From: Streptococcus oriscaviae
Lineage (GTDB): Bacteria; Bacillota; Bacilli; Lactobacillales; Streptococcaceae
Direction of reading: 5' to 3'
DNA: 64,000 nt
NCBI RefSeq assembly: GCF_018137985.1
Contig: NZ_CP073084.1
Span: 1-64,000 of the forward strand
The notes beneath the pieces were generated by a model, which saw only the letters and a program-made list of their open reading frames with translations, ran no database searches and was not told where the DNA came from. This document shows, in pieces, positions 55,878 through 64,000 of this stretch. Both the position numbers and the translations under genes were made by a program. Each line of letters opens with the position of its first letter. Position 1 is the stretch's first letter.

Positions 55878-56390
55878 ATGAACTTAACAGACTATATTGC
55901 AACCATTAAAGATTACCCAAAAGAAGGTATTGAGTTTCGTGACATTAGCCCCTTGATGGCTAATGGGAATGCTTACAGCTATGCTGTTCGCGAGATTGTT
56001 CAGTATGCGACAGACAAAAAGATTGACATGATCGTCGGCCCGGAAGCGCGTGGTTTCATCGTGGGCTGTCCTGTTGCCTTTGAATTGGGAATTGGCTTTG
56101 CACCAGTACGCAAGCCTGGTAAGCTGCCTCGTGAAGTTATCTCGGCTAGCTACGAGAAGGAATATGGTCTGGATACCCTTACCATGCACGCAGATGCCAT
56201 CAAACCTGGCCAACGTGTTCTGATTGTAGATGACCTTTTGGCTACGGGCGGTACTGTCAAAGCAACGATTGAAATGATCGAGCGCTTGGGCGGTGTTGTG
56301 GCAGGCTGTGCTTTCTTGATTGAGTTGGACGAACTCAAGGGGCGTGAAGCTATTGGCGACTACGATTACAAGGTATTGATGCACTTCTAG
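55878..56390 (+). CDS. apt: Adenine phosphoribosyltransferase
   Basis: A 170-residue type I PRTase. It opens [20 protein letters not shown], carries the adenine-site [19 protein letters not shown] and the flexible loop [20 protein letters not shown]. The PRPP-binding loop is [20 protein letters not shown]. It salvages adenine to AMP with PRPP in the cytoplasm. It has its own promoter. The 9-base inverted repeat just after the stop (CTAGTTATA / TATAACTAG) may serve as a weak terminator as well as part of the metA control region. Confidence 0.96.
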   Translation: MNLTDYIATIKDYPKEGIEFRDISPLMANGNAYSYAVREIVQYATDKKIDMIVGPEARGFIVGCPVAFELGIGFAPVRKPGKLPREVISASYEKEYGLDTLTMHADAIKPGQRVLIVDDLLATGGTVKATIEMIERLGGVVAGCAFLIELDELKGREAIGDYDYKVLMHF

Positions 56391-56391
56391 T

Positions 56392-56459
56392 TATAGTTAA
56401 AAGTTATAACTAGCCCTATTTTTATTCTAATTGAAAAGTATATCCTCCTATTCTATAAT
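56392..56459 (+). promoter_or_regulatory. metA promoter with MET-box-like site
   Basis: TTGAAA (56431-56436) and TATAAT (56454-56459), spacer 17 bases. TATAGTTAAAAGTTATA (56392-56408) agrees with the MtaR consensus TATAGTTTnAAACTATA at 13 of 16 fixed bases, and its centre is about 66 bases before the predicted start, as for the 40318 box. It is embedded in the larger inverted repeat after apt, so a terminator role is also possible. Confidence 0.5.
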
Positions 56460-56490
56460 AGAGTATAGACAAAGGAATAGGAGTGGTAGC

Positions 56491-57432
56491 ATGCCAATTA
56501 AAATTGATAAGACTTTACCAGCTGTAGAAATTCTAAAAACAGAAAATATCTTTGTGATGGATGATGTCCGTGCCAGTCACCAAGACATTCGTCCTATTAA
56601 GATCTTGATTCTCAATTTGATGCCACAAAAGATTGTGACAGAAACTCAGTTGTTGCGTTTATTGGCGAATACCCCTCTGCAGTTGGAGATTGAATTTTTG
56701 CACATGTCCAGTCACCGGTCGAAGACGACCCATGTGGAACATTTGGAGCAGTTTTACAAGACCTTTGCAGAAGTGAAGAACAACTATTTCGATGGTCTGA
56801 TTGTGACAGGTGCCCCAGTAGAAAATCTTCCTTTTGAAGAGGTTGATTATTGGCAGGAGTTGGAAGACGTTTTTGAATGGTCTAAGAGCCATGTCTATTC
56901 GACTCTGCATATTTGCTGGGGAGCGCAGGCGGGCCTCTATGCCCGTTACGGTGTACCAAAACATAGCATGGACAGGAAACTGTCTGGCGTTTATTGCCAA
57001 ACTGTGACCAAAACAGATTCGCCTCTGATGAGAGGGTTTGATGATGAATTTCGCTCGCCCCATTCTCGTTATACGGAGGTCAAGGCTGAGGAGGTTGCCC
57101 ATTTAAACAAACTCCAAATTTTGGCTCAGGGCAAGGATGTGGGGCTATCAATTCTTGCCAGTCGGGATTTGCGCGAAGTTTATAGTTTTGGCCACTTGGA
57201 ATATGATCGGGATACCTTAGCCAAGGAGTACGAACGCGACTGCCTAGCGGGTAAGAATCCCCATGTTCCGGAAAATTATTTTAGAAATGATGATCCAAGC
57301 AGCCGGCCGGCTCTTTCTTGGAACCTGCCAGCCGCTCAATTTTTTACCAACTGGATTAACTACGCTGTGTATCAGGAAACTCCTTACGATTGGAGTACCT
57401 ATGAACAGTCAGCTATTTCCGCAAGTCTATAA
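56491..57432 (+). CDS. metA: Homoserine O-acetyltransferase (MetA family)
   Basis: A 313-residue HTS-family enzyme. The nucleophile is Cys142 in [18 protein letters not shown]; the His/Glu pair is in [11 protein letters not shown]. Residue 111 is Glu ([17 protein letters not shown]). In this family Glu111 goes with acetyl-CoA and Gly111 with succinyl-CoA, so acetyl transfer is predicted despite the common name homoserine O-succinyltransferase. It activates homoserine for methionine synthesis. I start at 56491 after GGAG; an earlier ATG overlaps the promoter. It is followed closely by the dnaD gene. Confidence 0.94.
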   Translation: MPIKIDKTLPAVEILKTENIFVMDDVRASHQDIRPIKILILNLMPQKIVTETQLLRLLANTPLQLEIEFLHMSSHRSKTTHVEHLEQFYKTFAEVKNNYFDGLIVTGAPVENLPFEEVDYWQELEDVFEWSKSHVYSTLHICWGAQAGLYARYGVPKHSMDRKLSGVYCQTVTKTDSPLMRGFDDEFRSPHSRYTEVKAEEVAHLNKLQILAQGKDVGLSILASRDLREVYSFGHLEYDRDTLAKEYERDCLAGKNPHVPENYFRNDDPSSRPALSWNLPAAQFFTNWINYAVYQETPYDWSTYEQSAISASL

Positions 57433-57440
57433 GAGGAACT

Positions 57441-58115
57441 ATGAACCATTCACAGTATTATCAGCAGGGTCATCTGGTTTTGCCACCAGCCTTGCTCTTT
57501 CATTTTGAGGAACTATTTCCGTCAGCTGATGATTTTCTAGTTTGGCAGTTTTTCTTCTACCAAAATACTAGCCAGCTAGATAGTATTGCGCCCAGTCAAA
57601 TTGCTCAGGCTACTGGAAAGACGGTGGCCACAGTTAATGAGGCCATCGAACACCTGCAAGAAGCAGGTTTGTTGGAGTTTAAAACCATCAATTTGGCCGG
57701 GGAAATCGAAATGATTTTTGATGCCCTGCCTGCCTTGGAAAAACTAGATGCTCTTCTGTCTCCCAAGCTGGAAACAGAGCCAGTTCTACCTAGCAATGAC
57801 ATCAAGGATTTAGTTGCTGATTTTGAACGTGAATTGGGGCGGCTCCTATCACCTTTTGAAATTGAAGATTTGCAAAAGACCATTCACGAGGATCACACCT
57901 CTGTTGAGCTGGTTCGGGCAGCTCTACGAGAGGCTGTCTTTAACAACAAGACTAACTGGCGCTACATCCAAGCCATCTTGAGAAATTGGCGCCGCGAAGG
58001 GATTACGACCCTAGCCCAAGTTGAAGCGAAAAACGCTGAACGTGAAGTTCAAATTCCTAAAAATGTCACGGTATCCGATGATTTTTTGGATGCCATGAAT
58101 CTCTGGAAAGAATAG
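57441..58115 (+). CDS. DnaD domain protein
   Basis: A 224-residue protein with the DnaD layout. The N-terminal winged-helix DDBH1 domain (SQIAQATGKTVATVNEAIEH, LQEAGLLEFKTIN) is followed by the DDBH2 domain ending in NNKTNWRYIQAILRNWRREG, the Y-x(n)-I-L-x-x-W motif. In Bacillus DnaD helps load the DnaC helicase at oriC and at restarting forks. Streptococci have one or two such proteins. It follows metA by 8 bases and precedes trmK by 3, an ordering that owes more to genome packing than pathway. Confidence 0.88.
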   Translation: MNHSQYYQQGHLVLPPALLFHFEELFPSADDFLVWQFFFYQNTSQLDSIAPSQIAQATGKTVATVNEAIEHLQEAGLLEFKTINLAGEIEMIFDALPALEKLDALLSPKLETEPVLPSNDIKDLVADFERELGRLLSPFEIEDLQKTIHEDHTSVELVRAALREAVFNNKTNWRYIQAILRNWRREGITTLAQVEAKNAEREVQIPKNVTVSDDFLDAMNLWKE

Positions 58116-58118
58116 AAA

Positions 58119-58802
58119 ATGGAAACAAGATTATCAAAAAGACTGGAAGCAGTCGCATCTTTTGTGCCCAAGGGCGCGCGTTTAGTCGATGTAGGGAGTG
58201 ACCATGCTTATCTCCCTCTTTTTTTGGTGGAAAAAGGGCGGATTGAGTATGCTATTGCAGGCGAGGTGGTGCAGGGGCCCTATCTATCTGCGCTAAAAAA
58301 TGTGCAAGAAGCCCAGCAAGGCGAGAAGATTGCGGTTCGTATGGCCAATGGCTTAGCTGCTTTTACGCTGTCAGACAAGATGGATACTCTCACGATTGCA
58401 GGGATGGGCGGCCGACTGATTGCCGACATCCTAGAAGCTGGAAAGGATAAGTTGGTTGGGATACAACGCTTGATTTTGCAGCCCAATAACCGTGAGGATG
58501 ATGTGCGCAGTTGGTTGATGTCCAATGGATTTCAGTTGGTTGCTGAAAGCATCTTAGAAGAATCTGGCAAACGCTATGAAATTCTTGTTGCAGAGCATGG
58601 ACAGATGGAATTATCTGCTCAAGAGTTGCGCTTTGGGCCATTTTTGCAAGCTGACCGCTCACCTGTTTTTATCCAAAAGTGGGAGAGAGAGTTAGGTAAG
58701 CTTGTTCATGCTTTGGAACAGGTTCCGCTTGATCGTCAAGCTGACCGCGCAGCTATTCTTCAAAAAATCAAGGATATCAAGGAGGTTCTTCATGTTAGCT
58801 AG
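58119..58802 (+). CDS. trmK: tRNA (adenine(22)-N(1))-methyltransferase
   Basis: A 227-residue class I methyltransferase. Motif I is [20 protein letters not shown], followed by [18 protein letters not shown] and the catalytic-region [18 protein letters not shown] with [16 protein letters not shown] (the N-P-P-F-like loop is here Q-P-N-N). A C-terminal coiled coil spans residues about 165-225. It makes m1A22 in bacterial tRNAs. It overlaps the Nif3-like gene by 11 bases, the conserved Firmicute trmK-nif3 pair. Confidence 0.93.
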   Translation: METRLSKRLEAVASFVPKGARLVDVGSDHAYLPLFLVEKGRIEYAIAGEVVQGPYLSALKNVQEAQQGEKIAVRMANGLAAFTLSDKMDTLTIAGMGGRLIADILEAGKDKLVGIQRLILQPNNREDDVRSWLMSNGFQLVAESILEESGKRYEILVAEHGQMELSAQELRFGPFLQADRSPVFIQKWERELGKLVHALEQVPLDRQADRAAILQKIKDIKEVLHVS

Positions 58803-59586
58803 TCAGCTTATTCAACGCTATCAGGAATTTTGTCCGCCTGCTCTTTCAATGGAAGGAGATGTGTCAGGTTTGCAGATTGGCACGCTTAATAAGGACATTA
58901 AGCGAGTCATGGTTGCATTGGATATTCGCGAAACCACAGTGGCAGAAGCGATTGACAAGCAGGTGGATTTGATTATTGTGAAACATGCACCGATTTTTCG
59001 ACCTCTCAAACACCTAGTGGCCGATGATTTGCAGACTCAGATTTGCCTTCAGTTAATCAAACATGACATTGCAGTTTACGTCAGTCATACAGATATTGAT
59101 GTGCTAGATGGTGGGCTCAATGACTGGTTTTGTGAACTTTTGGGGATTGAAGACACAGATTTTCTTCACGAAACAGCTCCAGGATGTGGGCTAGGGCGTA
59201 TTGGCAGTCTGAAAGAGCAAAGCTTGGAAGAATTAGCTCTTAAGGTCAAGGAAGTTTTTGATTTGGATGCCGTTCGCCTTGTAGCTTATCCGTATCACGT
59301 CCAGCAACCAATCAAACGAGTAGCTATTTGTGGCGGCAGTGGGGATTCTTTTTATAAAGATGCGCTTGAAAAAGGAGCGGATGTTTATATTACAGGGGAT
59401 ATTTACTATCATACAGGGCAAGAAATGCTGACTCAGGGCCTTCTGGGAATAGATCCCGGTCACCATATTGAAGCACTTTTTATCAAGAAAATTGCTCAAA
59501 AATTAGAAGAATGGAAAGCCGAAGAGGCTTGGGATGTGGAAGTTTATCCTTCCACAGTGACCACCAACCCCTTCAGGCATCTCTAG
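58792..59586 (+). CDS. Nif3-like dinuclear metal-centre protein
   Basis: A 264-residue Nif3/DUF34 protein. Metal ligands are visible in [20 protein letters not shown] (usually H-H-P, here K-H-A-P), [18 protein letters not shown] and [19 protein letters not shown]. The family forms hexameric toroids with two metals per subunit. Function is debated, with roles as a GTP cyclohydrolase-like or metal-handling protein suggested. GGAGG precedes the ATG at 58792 inside trmK; the longer reading from 58702 is out of register with that site. Confidence 0.9.
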   Translation: MLASQLIQRYQEFCPPALSMEGDVSGLQIGTLNKDIKRVMVALDIRETTVAEAIDKQVDLIIVKHAPIFRPLKHLVADDLQTQICLQLIKHDIAVYVSHTDIDVLDGGLNDWFCELLGIEDTDFLHETAPGCGLGRIGSLKEQSLEELALKVKEVFDLDAVRLVAYPYHVQQPIKRVAICGGSGDSFYKDALEKGADVYITGDIYYHTGQEMLTQGLLGIDPGHHIEALFIKKIAQKLEEWKAEEAWDVEVYPSTVTTNPFRHL

Positions 59587-59616
59587 TAAGAATTTGGTAG
59601 GAAAGTAGGAGTTTTC

Positions 59617-60441
59617 ATGGCGTGGTTTACAGAACAATCTGTCTTAGTTCAGGCACTGATAGGCGGCTTGTTTACTTGGTTTTGTACTATCTTGGGTTCG
59701 GCCGTAGTATTCTTTTTCAAAACGGTCAGTCGACGTCTTTTAGACACCATGTTGGGATTTGCGGCGGGTGTCATGATTGCGGCATCTTTTTGGTCGCTTC
59801 TTGCACCGTCTATTGAGTATGCGGATGCTGCTTATGGAAAATGGTCCTGGATTCCGGCTGCTATTGGTTTTTTAGTAGGTGGCTTCTTCTTGCGCCTGGT
59901 GGATGCTCTGGTTCCCCACCTTCACTTGGGAAATGAGATTGATAAGGCCGAAGGTGGCGATGAAGTTGGGAGGAAAAATCTATCCAAAACTGCCTTGCTT
60001 TTCTTGGCCATTACCATTCACAATATTCCTGAAGGCTTGGCCGTTGGGGTGACTTTTGGCGCTTTGGCCAACAACAACACAACCGCGGCCCTTATTGGGG
60101 CGATTGGTCTAGCACTGGGGATTGGCTTGCAAAATATCCCTGAAGGAGCAGCGCTTGCGATTCCAATTCGGACGGATGGAAAATCCCGCAGCAAGGCCTT
60201 TTTCTGGGGCTCTATGTCAGCCATTGTAGAACCAATCGCGGCAGTGATTGGGGCCGTTGCAGTTACCTACATGACCCCAATTCTTCCCTACGCCTTAGCC
60301 TTTGCGGCGGGAGCGATGATTTTCGTTGTAGTGGAGGAGCTGATTCCAGAGTCGCAAACCAATGGAAACACCGATATTGCTACCTTAGGCCTGATGGCAG
60401 GTTTTGTCATTATGATGGTCTTGGATGTAGCACTTGGATAA
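59617..60441 (+). CDS. ZIP family metal transporter
   Basis: A 274-residue membrane protein with eight predicted helices, GufA-like. The metal site in helices 4 and 5 is intact: AITIHNIPEGLAVGVTFGAL and LGIGLQNIPEGAALAIPIRT. The loop between helices 3 and 4 is acidic (HLHLGNEIDKAEGGDEVGRK) and could hold metal. It imports zinc, iron or manganese. No AdcR box is visible upstream, so zinc control is not evident. It has an AGTAGGAG-type ribosome-binding site and a terminator after the stop. Confidence 0.9.
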   Translation: MAWFTEQSVLVQALIGGLFTWFCTILGSAVVFFFKTVSRRLLDTMLGFAAGVMIAASFWSLLAPSIEYADAAYGKWSWIPAAIGFLVGGFFLRLVDALVPHLHLGNEIDKAEGGDEVGRKNLSKTALLFLAITIHNIPEGLAVGVTFGALANNNTTAALIGAIGLALGIGLQNIPEGAALAIPIRTDGKSRSKAFFWGSMSAIVEPIAAVIGAVAVTYMTPILPYALAFAAGAMIFVVVEELIPESQTNGNTDIATLGLMAGFVIMMVLDVALG

Positions 60442-60448
60442 AATATGG

Positions 60449-60472
60449 AAGCTTGCTGCGGCAGGCTTTTTT
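60449..60472 (+). terminator. Terminator after the ZIP gene
   Basis: AAGCtTGC / GCAgGCTT around TGCG, followed by TTTT. Confidence 0.75.
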
Positions 60473-60476
60473 AGTC

Positions 60477-60505
60477 ATGACAACCGCTTTAGAATATGGT
60501 ATAAT
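60477..60505 (+). promoter_or_regulatory. rmlA promoter
   Basis: ATGACA (60477-60482) and TATAAT (60500-60505), spacer 17 bases; AAAGG precedes the start codon. Confidence 0.7.
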
Positions 60506-60537
60506 AGACCAAGAATATTTTACGAAAGGTTTTAATT

Positions 60538-61407
60538 ATGAAAGGTATTATCTTAGCTGGTGGGTCTGGTACCCGGCTTTATCCTCTTACTCGTGCTGCT
60601 TCCAAGCAGTTGATGCCTATTTATGACAAGCCAATGATTTACTATCCTTTGTCAACCTTGATGTTGGCTGGGATTAAAGAAATTTTAATTATTTCTACAC
60701 CACAAGACCTTCCGCGTTTTAAGGATTTGTTGGGTGACGGAAGTGAGCTTGGAATCTCTCTTTCTTATGCAGAACAACCAAGTCCAGACGGCTTGGCACA
60801 AGCCTTTATCATCGGTGAGGAATTTATCGGAGATGACAATGTTGCTCTTATCCTTGGAGATAATATCTACCATGGAAACGGTCTGACCAAAATGTTGCAG
60901 AGAGCGGCAGCTAAAGAAACAGGGGCAACTGTCTTTGGTTACCATGTTAAAGACCCTGAACGCTTTGGTGTTGTGGAGTTTGATGACAACATGAACGCTA
61001 TTTCCATCGAAGAAAAGCCAGAAGTGCCTAAGTCAAACTTTGCGGTTACAGGGCTCTACTTCTATGACAATGACGTCGTTGAGATTGCTAAAAATATCAA
61101 GCCATCTCCTCGTGGTGAGTTGGAAATCACAGACGTTAACAAGGCTTACTTGGAGCGTGGCGATTTGTCTGTTGAGCTCATGGGACGCGGCTTTGCTTGG
61201 TTGGATACAGGTACGCATGAAAGCCTCTTGGAAGCGGCTCAGTACATTGAGACTGTACAGCGTTTGCAAAACGTTCAAGTGGCCAACTTGGAAGAAATTG
61301 CCTACCGCATGGGCTACATCAGCAAGGAACAGGTATATGAGCTGGCTCAGCCACTCAAGAAGAACGAATACGGACAGTACTTGCTCCGTTTGATTGGAGA
61401 AGCCTAA
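60538..61407 (+). CDS. rmlA: Glucose-1-phosphate thymidylyltransferase
   Basis: A 289-residue RmlA of standard length. The signature is [20 protein letters not shown], followed by [20 protein letters not shown] and [16 protein letters not shown] [15 protein letters not shown] (metal Asp), with [20 protein letters not shown] later. It makes dTDP-glucose, the first step of dTDP-L-rhamnose synthesis. Rhamnose goes into streptococcal wall polysaccharides, whose assembly genes are not in this window. The stop TAA and the rmlC start share one base (TAATG). Confidence 0.96.
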   Translation: MKGIILAGGSGTRLYPLTRAASKQLMPIYDKPMIYYPLSTLMLAGIKEILIISTPQDLPRFKDLLGDGSELGISLSYAEQPSPDGLAQAFIIGEEFIGDDNVALILGDNIYHGNGLTKMLQRAAAKETGATVFGYHVKDPERFGVVEFDDNMNAISIEEKPEVPKSNFAVTGLYFYDNDVVEIAKNIKPSPRGELEITDVNKAYLERGDLSVELMGRGFAWLDTGTHESLLEAAQYIETVQRLQNVQVANLEEIAYRMGYISKEQVYELAQPLKKNEYGQYLLRLIGEA

Positions 61408-62000
61408 TGACAGACAATTTTTTTGGTAAAACACTAGCAGCTCGTCCAGTAGAGACTATTCCTGGCATGCTGGAATTTGACATTCCAGTCCATGGCGACA
61501 ATCGTGGCTGGTTTAAGGAAAATTTCCAAAAGGAGAAAATGCTTCCGCTTGGCTTCCCAGAAAGCTTCTTTGCAGAAGGAAAATTGCAGAACAACGTTTC
61601 CTTCTCCCGCAAAAATGTTCTTCGTGGCCTCCACGCAGAGCCTTGGGATAAGTATATCTCAGTCGCAGATGGCGGCAAGGTCCTGGGAACCTGGGTTGAC
61701 CTGCGTGAGGGTGAAAGTTTTGGTAATACCTACCAAACGGTTATTGACGCGTCAAAAGGAATTTTTGTACCGCGTGGCGTAGCCAACGGTTTCCAAGTCC
61801 TGTCAGACTTCGTGGCTTACAGTTACTTGGTCAATGACTACTGGGCTTTGGAACTCAAGCCTAAGTATGCTTTTGTCAACTACGCTGATCCTAGTCTTGA
61901 CATCCAGTGGGAAAACCTAGAAGAAGCAGAAGTGTCAGAAGCAGATAAAAACCACCCGCTTTTGAAGGATGTTAAGCCTTTGAGAAAGGAAGACCTCTAA
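61407..62000 (+). CDS. rmlC: dTDP-4-dehydrorhamnose 3,5-epimerase
   Basis: A 197-residue cupin of the RmlC family. Seen are DIPVHGDNRGWFKENFQKEK (substrate Arg), NNVSFSRKNVLRGLHAEPWD (catalytic His), KVLGTWVDLREGESFGNTYQ and FVPRGVANGFQVLSDFVAYSYLVNDYW (catalytic Tyr). The RGLHAEPWDKYI form instead of RGLHYQ marks the streptococcal/lactococcal branch. It converts dTDP-4-keto-6-deoxyglucose to the 4-keto-rhamnose form. It is coupled to rmlA and to the next gene through TAATG junctions. Confidence 0.94.
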   Translation: MTDNFFGKTLAARPVETIPGMLEFDIPVHGDNRGWFKENFQKEKMLPLGFPESFFAEGKLQNNVSFSRKNVLRGLHAEPWDKYISVADGGKVLGTWVDLREGESFGNTYQTVIDASKGIFVPRGVANGFQVLSDFVAYSYLVNDYWALELKPKYAFVNYADPSLDIQWENLEEAEVSEADKNHPLLKDVKPLRKEDL

Positions 62001-62485
62001 TGTTTCAAGCTTTTTTGGAAATCGCAGAGCAGTTAAACAAGCTAGGAATCACTCCCTTGTTAATGGGCTCTGTCGGTCTGGAAAGGCGAACAGGACGGGA
62101 TTGGCAGGCAAGGGACCTTGATATTCATGTGCCCAGTGATCCCAGAGGTTGGGAGGCTCCTGACGAGGAGCGGATTTACCGTGCGGATGAGCTGATTGCC
62201 ATGATGAACCAGCTGGGCTATGTCCTCGTTGACCGTCATGAGCATGAATTTCAAAAGGATGGCCTTTCTGTTGAATTTGGCGGCCTTCATTCGCTTCCCG
62301 ACTTTGCGGGCGTGGAGTTAGAGGACTTGGAAGAGATTGAGACTCAAGGTATTCGCTATTATCTGCCGACGCTGAAGCAATACTTGAAAATCTATCAAGC
62401 CTCCTCCAAAGATTCTTATCGGGCAGAAAATAATAATCAAAAAGATTTTGCTAAGATTGATTACTTGAAAGAAATGTTGAAGTAG
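62000..62485 (+). CDS. Nucleotidyltransferase-fold-like protein embedded in the rml operon
   Basis: A 161-residue soluble protein starting on the last base of the rmlC stop. LLMGSVGLERRTGRDWQARDLDIHV shows the G-S-x(n)-D-x-D pattern of minimal nucleotidyltransferases, as in AbiEii/DUF1814-like or LinB-like proteins. A later acidic part (FQKDGLSVEFGGLHSLPDF) could give the third carboxylate. The C-terminal portion is helical and lysine-rich. I cannot name its substrate. Placement between rmlC and rmlB suggests a part in surface-glycan metabolism or simple co-transcription. Confidence 0.72.
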   Translation: MFQAFLEIAEQLNKLGITPLLMGSVGLERRTGRDWQARDLDIHVPSDPRGWEAPDEERIYRADELIAMMNQLGYVLVDRHEHEFQKDGLSVEFGGLHSLPDFAGVELEDLEEIETQGIRYYLPTLKQYLKIYQASSKDSYRAENNNQKDFAKIDYLKEMLK

Positions 62486-63720
<1,235 letters not shown>

Positions 63721-63730
63721 TCAAGTTCAA

Positions 63731-63754
63731 AAACAGCCAATAGGCTGTTTTTTT
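63731..63754 (+). terminator. Terminator after rmlB
   Basis: AAACAGCC / GGCTGTTT around AATA, then four more T. TATAAT at 63757-63762 directly after it probably starts rmlD. Confidence 0.8.
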
Positions 63755-63797
63755 GATATAATGAAGTGATTGATTTACAAATGAAGGAGTCAAAACA

Positions 63798-64000
63798 ATG
63801 ATTTTAATTACAGGTGCAAATGGTCAGTTGGGCACAGAATTGCGTTACCTTTTGGATGAGCGCGGTGTTGAGTATGTTGCGGCTGACGTGGCAGAAATGG
63901 ACATCACAGATGCAGACAAAGTAGATGCCTTCTTTGCGGAAGTGAAACCAACGGTTGTTTATCACTGTGCAGCTTATACAGCGGTTGATATGGCTGAAGA
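63798..64000 (+). CDS. rmlD: dTDP-4-dehydrorhamnose reductase, N-terminal part
   Basis: Partial gene cut by the right edge. 67 codons are readable, MILITGANGQLGTELRYLLD, then VAADVAEMDITDADKVDAFF and VVYHCAAYTAVDMAEE. The Rossmann loop T-G-A-N-G-Q-L-G and the H-C-A-A-Y-T-A-V-D stretch are RmlD hallmarks. It reduces the 4-keto sugar to dTDP-L-rhamnose with NAD(P)H. GAAGGAG precedes the start by a normal distance, and a -10 just after the rmlB terminator suggests separate transcription. Confidence 0.93.
   Translation, partial: MILITGANGQLGTELRYLLDERGVEYVAADVAEMDITDADKVDAFFAEVKPTVVYHCAAYTAVDMAE

Noticed and set aside
55884..56384. A 166-codon minus-strand reading across apt
   Set aside because: It mirrors the codon structure of apt, has no ribosome-binding site and resembles no protein; the plus-strand gene is unambiguous.

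Overview
The window is a Gram-positive, low-GC chromosome segment from a Streptococcus, most likely Streptococcus suis or a close relative. This rests on gene order (rodA / DJ-1 / gyrB / ezrA; rapZ-yvcK-whiA; miaA-hflX-rnz; ypmB-aspB-asnS; recJ near apt), on streptococcal regulatory sequences (AdcR box, MET-boxes, T-box), on an LPXTG surface protein, and on a phosphocholine/teichoic-acid locus. Almost all of it is chromosomal core or species-level accessory DNA. I see no prophage, IS element or CRISPR array.

Layout. 1-12170: one long plus-strand surface-polymer operon. It runs from the 3' end of tagD through two glycosyltransferases, an O-acetyltransferase, a Wzy-like polymerase, a TagB/TagF glycerophosphotransferase, a flippase, licD, a cytidylyltransferase-choline kinase fusion, licB, licC and a membrane acyltransferase. 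It probably builds and exports a glycerol-phosphate-containing polymer decorated with phosphocholine. 12200-13300: an FMN reductase under a MarR regulator (minus strand). 13445-21256: ypmB-aspB-asnS, a MATE pump with a candidate PerR operator, ridA, and rapZ-yvcK-whiA. 21257-27300: ribosomal genes rplS, rpsN (AdcR box) and rpmE, tRNA-Arg(CCU), a fluoride-channel pair with chorismate mutase, a flavodoxin, and nrnA-apbE followed by an unlisted 52-residue protein. 27485-37030: rodA, a DJ-1 protein, gyrB, ezrA, and T-box-controlled pheS-pheT. 37100-46410: a VTC-type polyphosphate polymerase with a DUF4956 protein, a MetE-like enzyme divergent from an MFS transporter, then miaA-hflX-orphan-rnz-SDR. 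46495-51550: a 1085-residue wall-anchored zinc carboxypeptidase and cardiolipin synthase. 51629-60441: recJ, two unknown membrane-anchored proteins, apt, metA, dnaD, trmK, a Nif3 protein and a ZIP transporter. 60538-64000: the dTDP-rhamnose genes rmlA, rmlC, an embedded nucleotidyltransferase-like gene, rmlB and the start of rmlD.

The most interesting item is at 25860-26947. A cytoplasmic ApbE flavin transferase is followed, with a 4-base ATGA overlap, by a 52-residue protein carrying two copies of a D-x-D-S-G-A-S motif that matches the ApbE flavinylation signature. It looks like a dedicated miniature flavin carrier with two acceptor serines. Other points worth a check are: three consecutive perfect hairpins upstream of rplS; a PerR-type box over the -10 of the MATE gene; three MET-box-like sites each centred about 65 bases upstream of a predicted start site; and a structured leader in front of rmlB.
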